Below, piece by piece: positions 24,069 to 36,163 of a stretch of DNA of 64,000 nucleotides. Source of the DNA: Macrotis lagotis (Eukaryota; Chordata; Mammalia; Peramelemorphia; Peramelidae); contig NC_133663.1 of the NCBI RefSeq assembly GCF_037893015.1, forward strand, positions 138,080,507 through 138,144,506, in the 5' to 3' direction. Positions within the stretch are counted from its first letter, which is position 1; every line of letters begins with the position of its first letter. The position numbers and the translations under genes are program-made. The notes under the pieces were generated by a model. It saw only the letters and a list, made by a program, of their open reading frames with translations, made no database searches and had not been told where the DNA came from.

Positions 24069-25859
24069 AAAAGTTCATAGCCCTGAGAGACACCCACTAT
24101 TTGTGGTTGGGAAAGAAATAAAGTTGTAAGGAAAATGACATGAAAGTATTATTTAGACAAATAAGTAAAGGGCCAAGAAATATCATGAAATGCAAGAGAA
24201 GAGAGAATACACGGGATATGAAGGTGGTCGATTCAATTCAATAAATTTAATAAAAATTTACAGACAGTGTGATAAGTTCTGTGTGTACAAATAATTTTTA
24301 AAACTACAATCCTTGACCTCAAGTAGCTTTTAATATAATGGAGGAAAACAAAACAGAACATTGGAAAGGGGAGGAGAAAGATCATATGGGAATAATTGGA
24401 AGAAGGAAATCTTGCTATATGGAGTGCAAATCAAGCAGAGCCTACAAGGGCAAAGTTGAGAGTGAACTGGAAAATCCCTGTGCATCAAAAACTAAAGCTT
24501 GGGAGGAGTTAGTGTCTCACCATCTAGATCACCAGTCAGAGGGAAGAAAAAAACTAAGAATTAGGAACTTGTTGAGTATCCAAGATTTAACTAAACAGCA
24601 TGGTAATAAGATTTCAATTGATCAATTTACCCTTGAGGAGTATCTTAATCCTTGGAGATCAAATCAAGATAATGAATGTCAAAAGCTAAAGAGGTAAATT
24701 AGATTGAGGTCCGAAAAAACCCATTGAAATTGATCATTATTTCCCTACTCATATTGAGAGAATTTAAGCAAATATTACCTATTCATGGGCTTTGAACTCT
24801 ACTTTTGTATATTAATTTTTTTCACAGTTTCTACCTGAAGCTAAATTGCCTTTGGTTATATTCAGGAAATCAAAAGTCTTTATTTGACTATACTATTATT
24901 TAGTGAAATAATGTGTGTTTTATTCAAAAGTAATTCTTTAGGCTTTTTTTAACCTACAATACTTTTTTTAGTGAAAAATTTTTATCTTTCACTAAGTACC
25001 TTAGCATCATGGACAAAATATTTTGGAGGAGGAGTGAATCCCCTTACCTTCATATTCAGGAAAATAAGGTGCAACCACACAAAGTATTCTGACCCTCTTG
25101 TCTACTCACACCTTTTCAGGTATTGTGGCCCAAGACCCTTCAATTTCCTTGACTGTGGGGCAGAAATGGTTTTTAGTACTGCAGAAAACAAATTACATTA
25201 ATCCTGATAACATGGGAGACCATAGAATTATAATCTTCAGAGATAGTATATTCTCTGATCCATTGAATCTTAACATCTGTATGCCATCATTTTATATCTC
25301 CAAACTTTGCTATCTACCTTGCTTATATACAGGATGACATACCAAAAATATTTCTATCCATGTCTATTATCTGATCTACTGGTGTAGGACAATGTTCACT
25401 ATATGACCTCAAGTGAAAATGCTACATAAATCATCTAGCATATGCAATTCTGAATCTAGTCAATCATATGACTCTAGAATTGAAGAACATTGTTAAAAAT
25501 ATCAATAAAAGAGAATCTCCCTAGTAATTAGATATGTTCCAAAAATGGAATGGAATGCTTTTAGTATAGTATGTTTTCAGTTATTAGAAATTTCCAAGCA
25601 TAGGTTAAATGACCACATATGAAAGATAGAATAGATAGAATTCATGATTTGAATGAAGGTCAGATTATATGGTCTTTAAGACCCCTTTCTAATCTAAAAA
25701 TCTGATATGTCATAGTACGATAATATTTCAAACCTAGAAAAGATCTCAGAGGGCATCCAGTCCAACTTTCTCATTTCACTCATGTAATGAGATCACTCAT
25801 GAATTTAGTTATAATATATAATATGATGATTCTCAGATCCATCTATCTTTTCCCAGTCT
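24069..25859. other. Unassigned DNA with faint SINE/LINE traces
   Basis: About 24230-24345 looks like an old L2/MIR-type fragment (aataaatttaataaaaattta...gacctcaagtagctttta). About 25735-25800 carries a cagagggcatccagtccaa stretch common in ancient MIR-like repeats. An open frame at 24338-24697 (119 codons) has no recognisable domain and is probably chance. Confidence 0.4.
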
Positions 25860-26628
25860 CTCTGTTGACCTCTAATTGCATATTTCCAACTGTCTTTTAG
25901 ATATTAGAGTAGAAGTCCAAAAGTCTTATTGTCAATATATTCAAAAGAGAACTCATTTTCCCTCTAAACCCTCCCCTCCCCTCCTACCTGCTTTAATACT
26001 GCTAAGAGCAACACCATCTTTCTTGTCTCTCAGCCCCCTATCATCAGTTACTCAATCTCTCATACACCCATATGCAATCTCTTGCCAAAGTCCATTGATT
26101 CCACCTTTCCAACACCTTTTAAATAGATTCCTCTTCTCTCTCTCTCTCTCTTCTCACTACCACCACTCTGGTGCAGACCATTCTAAGCTAACCTAAACTT
26201 ATTTCAACAGCTATTAATGAATATGCTTATGCCAAGTGTTCCCTATTCCACCCCAACTATCAACACCATTCAATAAACACCAATGGCTCCCTATTATCTC
26301 TAAGATAACATATAGGATATTCTTTCTTTAAAGTCCTTTAAAACCTAGCCTCTTTCTCTAATATTCTTATAGCTTTCTACTTCACATAATCTTCAATCCA
26401 ATGACACTGATCTCCAGGCTAGGTCATCAATAAGACCCTTCATCTCTTGTCTCTGAACATTTTCTCTGATTGTCCGCCATGCCTAGACATCTCTTCCTCC
26501 TTTGCTCTATTTACCTTCCTTATATTTTTAAAAGTCACAATTAAATTTGCACCATCACATTGAAAATTTACCAAACCCTCTTAATTGTAATGTTTTCAGT
26601 AAATTATTTGCTATTCATGATTGACATA

Positions 26629-26679
<51 letters not shown>

Positions 26680-26760
26680 GTACACCTGCTTGCATTTTAC
26701 TTCCCCCTTTACATTGTCAACTTCTTGAAGGCAGGAATTGACTTTTGCTTTTTTGGAATT
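25860..26760 (+). mobile_element. L2-type LINE 3' end
   Basis: Sense-strand order typical of the L2 3' region: ctcaatctctcatacac, aataaacaccaatggctccctatta, cctagcctctttctc, cactgatctccaggct, and the closing cttcttgaaggcaggaattgac. A TA repeat has expanded inside it at 26624-26682. Diverged and non-coding. Confidence 0.7.
26624..26682. repeat. TA dinucleotide repeat
   Basis: TA/TACATA run inside the L2 fragment. Confidence 0.9.
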
Positions 26761-26764
26761 TTTT

Positions 26765-27300
26765 TTTTAAATTTTTTAATTTATTTTCATCCATTTGTAC
26801 ATGTATATTTCCAAGTTACAAAGTTTCCCTCTACTCTCCCTTCCCACTTCCTTCCCCTCAGTTGGGAATGGCCAGGTTGGTATTTTACAAGCATATTTTG
26901 TTAAATATATTTACAAATTAGTGGCACGAAGAATTAGGATTAAGGGAAAGAGATACATAAGAGATAATTTTTATAAAGTGTTCATCAGGGGCAGCTAGGT
27001 GGCATAGTGGATAAAGCACTGGCCCTGGAGTCAGGAGTACCTGGGTCCAAGTCCCGTCTCAGACACTTAATAATTGCCTAGCTGTGTGGCCTTGGGCAAC
27101 CCCATTTGCCTTGCAAAAACTTTAAAAAAAATAAAATTAAAAATAAAAAAATTAAAGTGTTCATCAGATTCAGTAGGGGTGTTTTTTTTCTGTGCATTTT
27201 GTTTTGTTTCTCTTCCATAGTCTGTCAAATACCATTGTCTTAGTTCTCTGATGTTGCCTCCATCATTGTTGTTCATCTCATAATGTTGACGTGTTCTTTT
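26765..27300 (-). mobile_element. L1-family 3' end, antisense, split by a SINE
   Basis: T-rich start, then ccatttgtacatgtatatttccaagttac, ttccctctactctcccttccc and, beyond the SINE, gttttgtttctcttccatagtctgtc. I recall this as marsupial L1 3'UTR in reverse. The two halves join cleanly across the WSINE at 26989-27152. Confidence 0.55.
26989..27152 (+). mobile_element. WSINE1-like SINE
   Basis: Head ggcagctaggtggcatag, B-box-like gggtccaagtcc, body and A-rich tail. Lacks the usual 'aagccactta' segment (short internal deletion). Target duplication taaagtgttcatcag at 26974-26988 and 27153-27167, perfect. Confidence 0.92.
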
Positions 27301-27344
27301 GAATTTCTAACATTTAGCACACAACAGGAAATTCTTGATTTATT

Positions 27345-27475
27345 ATTGGGGGATCCAGGGTCCAAGGAAGTTTAAGGACTTGCCCAATATCACACTTTTA
27401 ACTAGCATCATATATAAGATTTGGAAACATGCATTTTTACTTCAGAGCAAGTTCTATGTACAACATAGCACAGTA
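27345..27475 (-). mobile_element. Old MIR-like fragment
   Basis: ggacttgcccaatatcacac followed by a degenerate tail. Weak. Confidence 0.35.
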
Positions 27476-28149
27476 TTCACATGAAATATAGTGTACTAAA
27501 CAAATATTATTACTCTTTTTGTGGTCTTCTATTAGATAAAAGAGGCAGCATGTAGTTCAATGAATCTATTATATCCTTCTCATGAATTAAGATTTTTCTA
27601 GGAACATCACACAGCTCTAGGATATAGGCAAGACAGATATGATTTATTTTTATAAAGTTAATATTCAGCTATTTTATACTTTGTTGAAGTCACACATCTG
27701 ATAAAATGACAGAATCAGAATAAGAACGTACACCTTCCTAAATTCTAGATTTTTTCCACTGCAGTGTATTAATATCTTAATCAAAACCTAATGGAATAAA
27801 AAATGACATCATTTTTAGTATCATGACAGAGTAAAAGGGAATATATCCCTAAGCATTTAATACTATTAGACAGAACCTAGCTCTTTGTTCTCATTTTTAT
27901 TCTGATATGATAAAATGGGAAGATACACAAGTGCCCTCTACTGTCAGAAATTTTCAAATTCATTCAGAATATATAATAGATTTATAATTACTGTCAGTTT
28001 AATATAATTCTTACTATACTACATTATTTTTAAATCAATTACTATGTCTTCTTATTTTTAGAATTTATTTCTGAATGACATTGTGTTTTCTTCTAACAAT
28101 ATATAAGGTAACAGTGATTTGTTTTTGCTTTTTATGTGTTTCATTTATC
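27476..28149. other. Unassigned AT-rich DNA
   Basis: No gene or repeat recognised. Confidence 0.4.
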
Positions 28150-28355
28150 CCTGACCCATTTGATTTTCATGGAAAAGATACTGGAATGGTATTCCAGTTT
28201 TTTCTCTAGTTCATTTTATAGAAGAAGAAACTGAGGCCAAACAGGGTGAAATGACTTGCCCAGGGTCAAAGACTAAGTGAATGAGACCAGATCTGAACTC
28301 AGGAAGATTAGTTTTCCTTACTTAGGCTCAATGTTCTATCTACTTCATCTTCTAT
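28150..28355 (-). mobile_element. Marsupial MIR/CORE-type SINE, antisense
   Basis: Reads atactggaatggtattcca, cattttatagaagaagaaactgagg, atgacttgcccagggtc, gatctgaactcaggaag. This is the reverse of the common longer marsupial SINE (MAR1/MIR3-like) with its CORE region. Confidence 0.75.
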
Positions 28356-28469
28356 CTGCTCAGTACTCATTAGGCACAGATAAAAAATATTAGTTAAAAT
28401 ATAAATATTTGAAATCCAAAGTAAATTACTATAGGGCATGAATAGTCATCATGATTGTAAACAAATATG

Positions 28470-28857
28470 TGTTCTGGCTTGCTTCACCTTGGGGCCCACA
28501 GTGATGACCTCCCTCCCAGAGGGGAGCTGAGAATAAGGTGTCAAGCCACCACTGCCTTATGCCTCCAGCTCAATTTTATTACTGCTTAGCTTCTACATAT
28601 ATACTGTTAGGTCTTCTGGGGTAGAACAAAGAAAATTGAGGGAATGGGGGTGCACAAGTGGTGTGTACCTGCAGTGTCTTGCATTACAGGATAAAGGGGT
28701 ACATTAGGGAGAGGTGGTAAAACACAGCTGTGTCTTGTGCCCTTGGGCTGTGGGGCAGAATGTCCAGCTCCCAAGGACTCTGGTGCACCTTATCTCTTAG
28801 GGTGGCAAGCCAGCTTCTGCCAGGTGGCAATTCATTAGAATAGCCTGTGTTCCCACA
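28470..28857 (-). repeat. 3' LTR of the ERV2-like element (fossil)
   Basis: 388 bp, matching 30410-30798 along its whole length. A reversed polyadenylation signal (aattttatt) lies near 28580. Confidence 0.9.
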
Positions 28858-28873
28858 TCTCCCCCTTGTTTTT
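28858..28873 (-). promoter_or_regulatory. Polypurine tract of the ERV
   Basis: On the minus strand AAAACAAGGGGGAGA sits directly before the 3' LTR, as expected for the plus-strand DNA primer. Confidence 0.8.
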
Positions 28874-30389
28874 CATTTAGGGCCAAGGGACCTGGATAGT
28901 CATAATAAACACTGAGTAGGGAACCCACGCAAAATGCATAGGGGCTTTTACATGGTGTCCAGGGGATATGTGGGGACTAGAATTGGGGGGAGTATCCAGT
29001 GTCAGGGAGAAAAGGGCAGGGAGGGGTGTGTGGGGCTTGGGGTCATTCATTAATCTTAGGTTCAGGGTACAAGGTTCTGAAATTCTGGGGCCAGTAAACA
29101 GGGAAGAGAGAGATGCATCATAACCCACAGATAAAAGAATCCGGGGGAAGGGGATAAGTGCCCACTGAGGGGTGACCCATGCTTTGGGGGTGTTTAGCAG
29201 GAATAACATAGTAACAAGGAGTTGGTGAAGAGACAAATGTTCTTTGGGGTTAAAAGTCCATCGCTCTTTTTGGCTAAGGTAAAGAACTTGTCCTGGAGTG
29301 CTGCAGGGAGGTTTGGGAGGATCATCTCCTCCCACAGCGGGGCAGTACAAACTGTGGGGAAAACACAAGCATACCCTCTCCCTTGTGTTAGGATTGGGGA
29401 GGAAGGGAAGCAGGCAAGGAGCAAGGCAAAGGCTTGCAATTCTGCCCATTGCACAGACTGGGTATGGGGGCTCCTGTGAGTGAATAAAACAGATCCATTA
29501 CTGTAGATTCCATTGCCCAGGTGCTTTCTGTTTGCATCTGTAAAGGCTCCATAAACCTGTAGAATGGGTCTGGGGAGGGAAACAAGAAGGGGAGCATGCT
29601 GACGAGGAAAACTGAAATCCCTTTGAGGAGAGAGGAGGGTGGATAATGGTTTTCAATAGACCCAGAAAAAATCTCTCATGTAACAGGCATTTGTGAAGTG
29701 CTTAGTTGCTGCTGAGGGGGAGGAGGGGAGCATCTTGATGTTTTGGGGGAGACTGGATCCAGCCATTTTCCTGAGGCAAATCAGGGTAGAGACAAGGAGG
29801 CTTTAGAGGGAGGTGGTTTGTCTGGCAGAGGAACCGGGAGGGCTTAGGAGTAGGAGGGGGAGTGGATTTCTCATCAGTTTGAGTCTCCTCATCGCGGACC
29901 TCAATGAGGTGGCACGCACTCTCTGCCCTGGCCTTTACTGCATCTAAAGCTGCCTGTACAATATCTTAAGATTTTTAACTCTCTCCCTGAAAGGCAGGCA
30001 TGTATTGAAGTGACAGTAGGATAGACAGGCAGCAGGAGAGAAAAGTCACCTCGGACCTCAGCTCTGCAGGCAAGTGTTAAAACACACCCCCAAGTATCAG
30101 GGTCCATAATATTGCCTTCAATCCAGGGGGTCAAAGCCAAAACTGCTGGAGTATTATCTTACATTCTCTTTCAGAGCATTCCAGGTGACGGGAATTTAGG
30201 AGATGTTTAAAAACCCATAATCTTGGGAAGAAGGGGGAAGATTCCCCATTATGTTAAGGGACTACAGGGGACTCTAGAAGCCGTGGGGTCTCTGGGGTGA
30301 GGGGAGCATCAGAGACCAGTCGATATGGGGCACTTAACTTGACCCGCAAGGAGGAGTGTGAATTCTGAAGCGTCCTTCAGAGTGGGGAA

Positions 30390-30407
30390 TGCCGGGTTTT
30401 GGCACCA
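30390..30407 (-). promoter_or_regulatory. Primer-binding site, tRNA-Phe type
   Basis: Minus strand TGGTGCCAAAACCCGGCA, two bases inside the 5' LTR. It differs at two positions from the complement of the tRNA-Phe 3' end as I recall it. Confidence 0.75.
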
Positions 30408-30409
30408 TT

Positions 30410-30798
30410 TGTTGTGGCGTGCTTCACCTTGGGGCCCACAGTGATGACCTCCCTCCCAGAGGGGAGGTGAGAATAAGGAGTCAAGCCACCACTGCATTAT
30501 GCCTCCAGCTCAATTTTATTACTGCTTAGCTTCTACATATATACTGTTAGATTTTCCAGGGCAGAACAAAGAAAATTGAGGGAATGGGGGAGCACAAGCA
30601 GTGTGTATGTGCAGCGTCTTGCGTTACAGGATAAGGGGGTATGTTAGGGGGGAGGTGGTAAAACACAGCTGTGTCTTGTGCCCTTGGGCTGTGGGGCAGA
30701 ATGTCCAGCTCCCAAGGACTCCTGTGCATCTTATCTCTTATGGTGGGAAGCCAGCTCCTGTCAGGTGGTGGTCCATTAGAATAGCCTATGTTCCCACA
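30410..30798 (-). repeat. 5' LTR of the ERV2-like element (fossil)
   Basis: 389 bp. Partner of 28470-28857. Confidence 0.9.
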
Positions 30799-30804
30799 AA
30801 TATG

Positions 30805-31639
30805 AATTTTATTAATTCTATATAAGATGATATTTCATGATGGGAATTCATTTACAAAATTCTAAAGATACTGTATTCCATAAAATATTTCCTCAAGTAT
30901 TTTCATCTATCAAAAATGACATGAAAAAAATGCCAGATCATCATTATCACTAATTTTTAGAGAAATTCAAAATAAAGCAACATTGGGGGGGTTTACCTCA
31001 CAGTATCAAAGGAAACAAACACTATATGAAATGAGAGCAAATGGAGAAAAATGACTTGAAAATTCAATTAAAGTCCTATTTTATTTGTTCAGTTGGGAGA
31101 TGATAGGGGACACTGGTGTTGTGGTTGTTATGTGAATGTAGAGAATGGGACATATATGTGGGAAGCTATGAAAGTGGAAATGAAAAATATGACAATAGAT
31201 TGATATGTGCATTCCCACCTGAAATGTAATAAATTAAATAACTATGGGCTAAGGTATTTATTTTAATTCTTGCATTTTTTTCTATGAAGGCTCAGTTCTG
31301 ACAAGATCCTTTTAATATTCTAAAATGGTTCCTGGTCAAAAATGTTTGCAATGGAATGTATGAAAGAAATTTGAGCAAATGTCAGAATGGTCAAGGTAAA
31401 TTTAAAATAGTATGATCTTGAAATTTTTAAAACTCAGTAGGCCCTCAGAGATTATTTAAATCAACCTTCTCATTTTACACTTTTGCAATTTGTTTATACA
31501 AATGACCTGAAACTGGCTTTATACAATTCATTTGCTTTTATACACATATTGTCCAAAATTATTTTTTCCATTTTACATTACTCTCTTCTTTGTACATAAG
31601 GAAATTTCTTTAACATATATAATTCATCCAGAGTGCAGG
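30805..31639. other. Unassigned AT-rich DNA
   Basis: No gene. About 31425-31510 may be a trace of an ancient MIR-like repeat (agattatttaaatcaacctt, cattttacac). Confidence 0.4.
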
Positions 31640-31955
31640 GAGGGTGACTATGGAGTCTGAATGAAGAACAAAACATACTGAGTTCAATTTTTAAAGCTTC
31701 TTTTATGTTGCTTCTTTGTCTCTCATGTTTTCCCCCTTAGTTCTAATTATTCTTCACAATGTGACTAATACGGAAATGTGTTAAACACTATTGTATATAT
31801 TCAAGCTATAACAGACTGTTTGCTGCTATGAGGAGGGGGAAGGGAAGGAAGAGTGGTAGAAAAATATGAAGCTCAAAAGTCTGGAAAATATTTAGTATTG
31901 AAAACTATCTTTGATATAATTGAGAAAAATAAAATCAAAGCTTTGTTAAAAAAAA
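31640..31955 (+). mobile_element. L1 3'-end fragment
   Basis: tatggagtctgaatgaag, the C/T-rich stretch, cacaatgtgactaatacgg aaatgtg, the G/A-rich gaggagggggaaggg block and an A-rich end, in the order seen at 56.3-56.6 kb. Confidence 0.65.
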
Positions 31956-32278
31956 TAATATCTTTAGTGATTAATAGAAGTGACAACCCTAAGTCTTTGG
32001 TATAAAGACCAAGTCAGGGTTCTTCTTCAATATTTTGAATCTTGCTCAAAAAAACATGTATTTTATTTTATTTAATATCATCAAAGAAAATCTATTGGCA
32101 AATGGATAATGATCCAGTGATCGTTTAACCTCTTTTCTGGTCAGCCCATATCTTTAGGAAAAGGTAATAAACTGTAAGAACAGGTAAAAAAATTCTGCTG
32201 TTTTTACCCATTGTCCTTCATGGTTAGCATAATGTCTTATGATTTAAAGGTACTTAATAAATATTTTGAGAAGAATTG

Positions 32279-32332
<54 letters not shown>

Positions 32333-33989
32333 GTCAAGCATATGACAAAGATAAGCATTTGCACTAGAGATATCTCATAATCTTGACCCCATGAATTAGA
32401 AATAGTAAGGATCCCCAAACCACTGATCTTGCTTCTAACCTAGAGCAGAAACCAACATCTGGGAAAGCCACACAAGTGAAGAAGTGTTTGACCACTCCCA
32501 ACCATTGTTAGCTAGCTGCCATTTAGTGGAGAGACAAGCATAGTTGCTAAAGAGGAAAGAAGAGCTCTATGACAGGTTAAACAAACTACTCCCTTCACCA
32601 CCCCCTTGTCTACCATCTGTCCTTATACTGATGGAAACAGTCCAGGATCAAGAAGTCAAGAACCTTGGAAATATTAGACTTCAAGCCTGCAGACCACAAA
32701 CGTCATTGAAAAAAAAGAAATAATTTTATAGACGGAACTTATTCATTTATTGTCACATTTGCCAACTTCCAAGAATCATGTATGTGACAGCATCCCCAAA
32801 ATACTTCCAATACAATTCTTGTAATAGTTCATCTTAGAAACCAAACCCCATGGCAAGGCAGCCAGACAACTATTTCCATGGGTACTATAATCACAGCTAT
32901 TAAAGGGCCAGAATAGAAAGTTCTTGCCACCAATGTTCTTTTCGTTGCCAAATTATTTAAAAACAGAAACAAATATGATGTTAGCATAGGTGGAAGAGCC
33001 TTGTTATTGTTTGTTTTGTGTGATATGTAAAATTTGCTCCACAAATGAGAATTGTCTTCCATACCACTAAACTTGAAAAAAATGTTTCTGAAAATTTTAA
33101 GATTTCTCTAAAGAAAGATCATTTTACTAGCAGAGTATTATAATTATTTATGATAAAGTGTTGAATGTAAGGGAAAAAATAAAAGTGAAGAATATAAAAG
33201 AACAGGGGGAATTTGTGATATGAGAGAGCTACAAGATAATTTTCAGATATCCACAAAGAACATCCAGTTATAGCTGTTTGCTTTGATGTCTACAGATTCC
33301 AGGTAGACGTAGAATCAAAAAAAATTCCACAGTGCTATTATAGGTTTGCTAATGTACCTGTTTTTACTTCAGTGGCATTTTTTGAGGGAATTGTGTCTAT
33401 GTGTCTTAAGGCACAATTAAAAGTCATTAATATAATTTTTCAAAATATGGAAGAGAATGTACTTGACTACAATTATTACACATGACCTGGAATTCAAGAC
33501 AGAGCATAAGTACCCAAAAAAACTGTAATGAAATTAAATAAGCTAATAAATTACTGAGTTAAGAACTGTTTTCAAAACAAAAATTTAGTACCTACCAATA
33601 ACCCAGCAAGATATTTTATGGTAACTATAATTATAAATGACAAACTCATTATTTTTTAAAAAATTAGCAGATAACAGATTCTGAAGCTACAAATATAGAC
33701 CTCAAAATGTCCTTGAGAATTCAAATAAACTTTACTGGAACTAGATCATTACCAAAGGGATAATACTTGTCTGGAATTGTCTGAACAAAACAATGAAATA
33801 TAGAAATTAAAAATTACTTTATTTTTCTTCACCATACCAAATATTTATAAATGTTAAATTTTAATATAACAAAATATAGAAATTTTACAGGATTTAAAAT
33901 ACCATGAGACCTGGTTCAAGTACATATAAACCCTTTTGTTCTAGTATTTCCTGGTGTTGATTCAAAAATTCTTTCAGTTAGCCTTGGAG
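31956..33989. other. Unassigned DNA with a CA microsatellite
   Basis: No gene or named interspersed repeat. Slightly higher complexity at 32.4-32.7 kb. Short ORFs here lack recognisable domains. Confidence 0.4.
32281..32330. repeat. CA dinucleotide repeat
   Basis: About 23 CA units followed by TATATA. Confidence 0.95.
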
Positions 33990-36000
33990 AATGAGTTTAC
34001 TTTTTAATATTTATTATTCATTTTTAAAAGTATGATTTATTTACATTTAATGTTTTTCTTCCTCTCAACAATCCCCCATTTAAATATTGAGAAGGCAAAA
34101 GATGTAGTGCAAATTATAATTGCAAAATCATCAGGAAGATATATATCTGTATTAGCCATGTTGCCAAAAAGAACAATAAAAAAGTGAAAAAAAAATCATG
34201 CTTCAGTCCACATTCATACTCTGAGGGTAGATAGCAATTTTCATCATAAATTCTTCAGAGTCACCTTGGATCAAATTGATCAGAATAATTAGTCATTCAC
34301 ACTTCATCACAGTACAACATTGCTATTATTATATGCTATGTTCTCCAAGTTCTTTTTACTTAAATTTGCATCAGTTCAAATATGTCTTCCTAGGTTTTTT
34401 TCCGAAACCATCATTTCCTAAAGTGCAATAGAATAATATAATGATAATAAACCACAACTTGTTTGATCATCATTCCACAAATGATGGTCATCCCCTTCAT
34501 TTTCAATTATTTGCTACCACAAAAAGAATTTCTATATTTTTGTACATATATATTCTTTTCATTTCTTTTGATCACTGTGAGAGATAGTCATAGCAGCATA
34601 TCAAAGGATATGCACAGTTTTGCTGCCTTTTGGGCATGGTTTCAAATCATTTCCCAGAATGGTTGGGTCAGTTTACAACTCCATTGTCAATGTGTAAGTG
34701 TCCTGGTTTTTCTATAACCCCTTCAATATTTGTCATTTTCCTTTTATTCCATATCAGCCCATATAATAGGCATACCATAGTACCTCAGACTTGTTATAAT
34801 CTGTATTAAACATTATATTCAAAAATATTTGGGCTTGCTAGGTGGTGCAGTGGATAGAAACCAGCCCTGGAGTCAGGAGTACCTGAGTTCAAATCCGGCC
34901 TCAGATACTTAATAATTATTACCTAGCTGTGTGGTCTTGGGCAAGCCACTTAACCCCATTTGCCTTGCAAAAATCCTAAAAAAATTAATAATTGAGGCCA
35001 TTTTTACTATAACTAAAGATACCTAATTTCTTCTTCTGAAAACTGTTTATAACCTATGATTATTTTTTGGTTGGAAAATGACTTGTTTATTATAAATTTG
35101 AATTAGTTCTACATATATTTGCTAAGTGAAACTTTTATCAAAGAAATGTGCTGTAAATGTTTACTTGTATTTGATTTCCTTTTAATTTGTACTGCATTGC
35201 TTTTTTGGTACAAAAACTTTAATGCAATAAAAATAATCCATTTTACATCTCATAATGTTTTCTCTCTCTCTTGCTTGATCATAAATATTTCCCTTTTTCC
35301 CAGATCTGACAGGTAAATTTTTTCCATTTTCCACTAATTTTTGTAATATTACCATTTATGTCTAAATCTTTTCCTCTGAGTAAAATTTTGAGTATATCTT
35401 TGTATACTGTGTGAGGCATTGATCTATTTTTAATTTCTACCAAATTGCTTTCCAGTTTTCACATCAATTTTTGTCAAATAGAAAATTTTTGTCCAGAAAG
35501 TCTTTATTGTTGGTTGTATCAAGCACTAGATTACTATGGCCATTTGTTTCCATATATTATTTTCCTAATCTATCCCTGTGATCCATCTCTGTATTTCCTA
35601 ATAAGTACCAGAATGCTTTGATGATTATTCACTTGTATTACTATTTGAGGTCTGTTATTGTTACTTAGGTCACCTTTTGTCACATTTTTTATTGATTCCA
35701 TTGAAATTATTAACATTTTGTAATTTCAGGTGAATTTATTATTATTCTTATAGATCTATAAAATAATTTTTGGCAGCTTATCTGTTACGGTACTAAATAA
35801 GTAAAATAATTTAGTAGCTTTGCCATTTTTCTTAAATAGGCTCACCCTACCTATGAAAAATTGATGTTTTTCTATTTGTTAGATCTATCTTTATCCATGT
35901 GAAAAGAAGTTGATAACTGTGTACATTCTGGGTTTTGAGTTTGCAGGTTGAATCCAAAGTATTTTTTCCTAATATTTTTATTTAATTATAAAACAGAAAG
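33990..36000 (-). mobile_element. L1 LINE 3' part, antisense
   Basis: Reverse-oriented L1 3'UTR and ORF2 C-terminus: gccatgttgccaaaaagaac, catcagttcaaatatgtcttcc, ccacaacttgtttgatcatcattcc, gctaccacaaaaagaatttct, and further right the ORF2 C-terminal region to about 36.0 kb. Split by a WSINE. ORFs on the plus strand are shadows. Confidence 0.75.
34831..34984 (+). mobile_element. WSINE1-like SINE
   Basis: Family head, B box gagttcaaatcc, body with a duplicated 'aataattatta' and A-rich tail. Inserted in the antisense L1. Confidence 0.9.
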
Positions 36001-36131
36001 TTATTTTGTACACCTGTGAAGTACTCCAAAGGGCAGAATATTGCTTTGACCTGGGATGATATCTGATTAGCATTCATTGAAGAAAATGACAATTAATAAT
36101 GCAAATAATTATAACTAATTAACTCTTCCTT

Positions 36132-36163
36132 AAATATATATATATATATATATGTATATATAT
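36132..36163. repeat. TA dinucleotide repeat
   Basis: Short TA/TATG run. Confidence 0.85.

Larger units (their letters stand above)
28470..30798 (-). mobile_element. Endogenous retrovirus, ERV2 (betaretrovirus-like), short and broken (fossil)
   Basis: Two LTRs in the same orientation, at 28470-28857 and 30410-30798, flank about 1.55 kb. Both begin TGTGGGAACA and end CAACA on the minus strand, and the whole is flanked by a perfect 6-bp duplication, aatatg (28464-28469 and 30799-30804). Next to the 5' LTR is a primer-binding site close to tRNA-Phe. Next to the 3' LTR is a purine tract. The LTR length, 6-bp duplication and PBS type suggest ERV2/IAP-like relatives. The internal part is far too short for gag-pro-pol-env and is broken. 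A 190-codon minus-strand frame at 28877-29449 may be envelope-derived, but I cannot confirm it. About 34 differences between the LTRs by hand count (~9%) suggest insertion tens of millions of years ago. Confidence 0.88.

Noticed and set aside
23831-24129. Lys/Gly-rich and Ser/Pro-rich proteins on opposite strands
   Set aside because: Direct translation of the GGAA/TTCC array.
24338-24697. 119-codon plus-strand open frame
   Set aside because: Charged, low-complexity translation with no domain, no splice or promoter context, adjoining an old repeat fragment. Best explained by chance.
28877-29449. 190-codon minus-strand frame as a host gene
   Set aside because: Lies wholly between the two LTRs of the ERV, so it is treated as fossil retroviral sequence.
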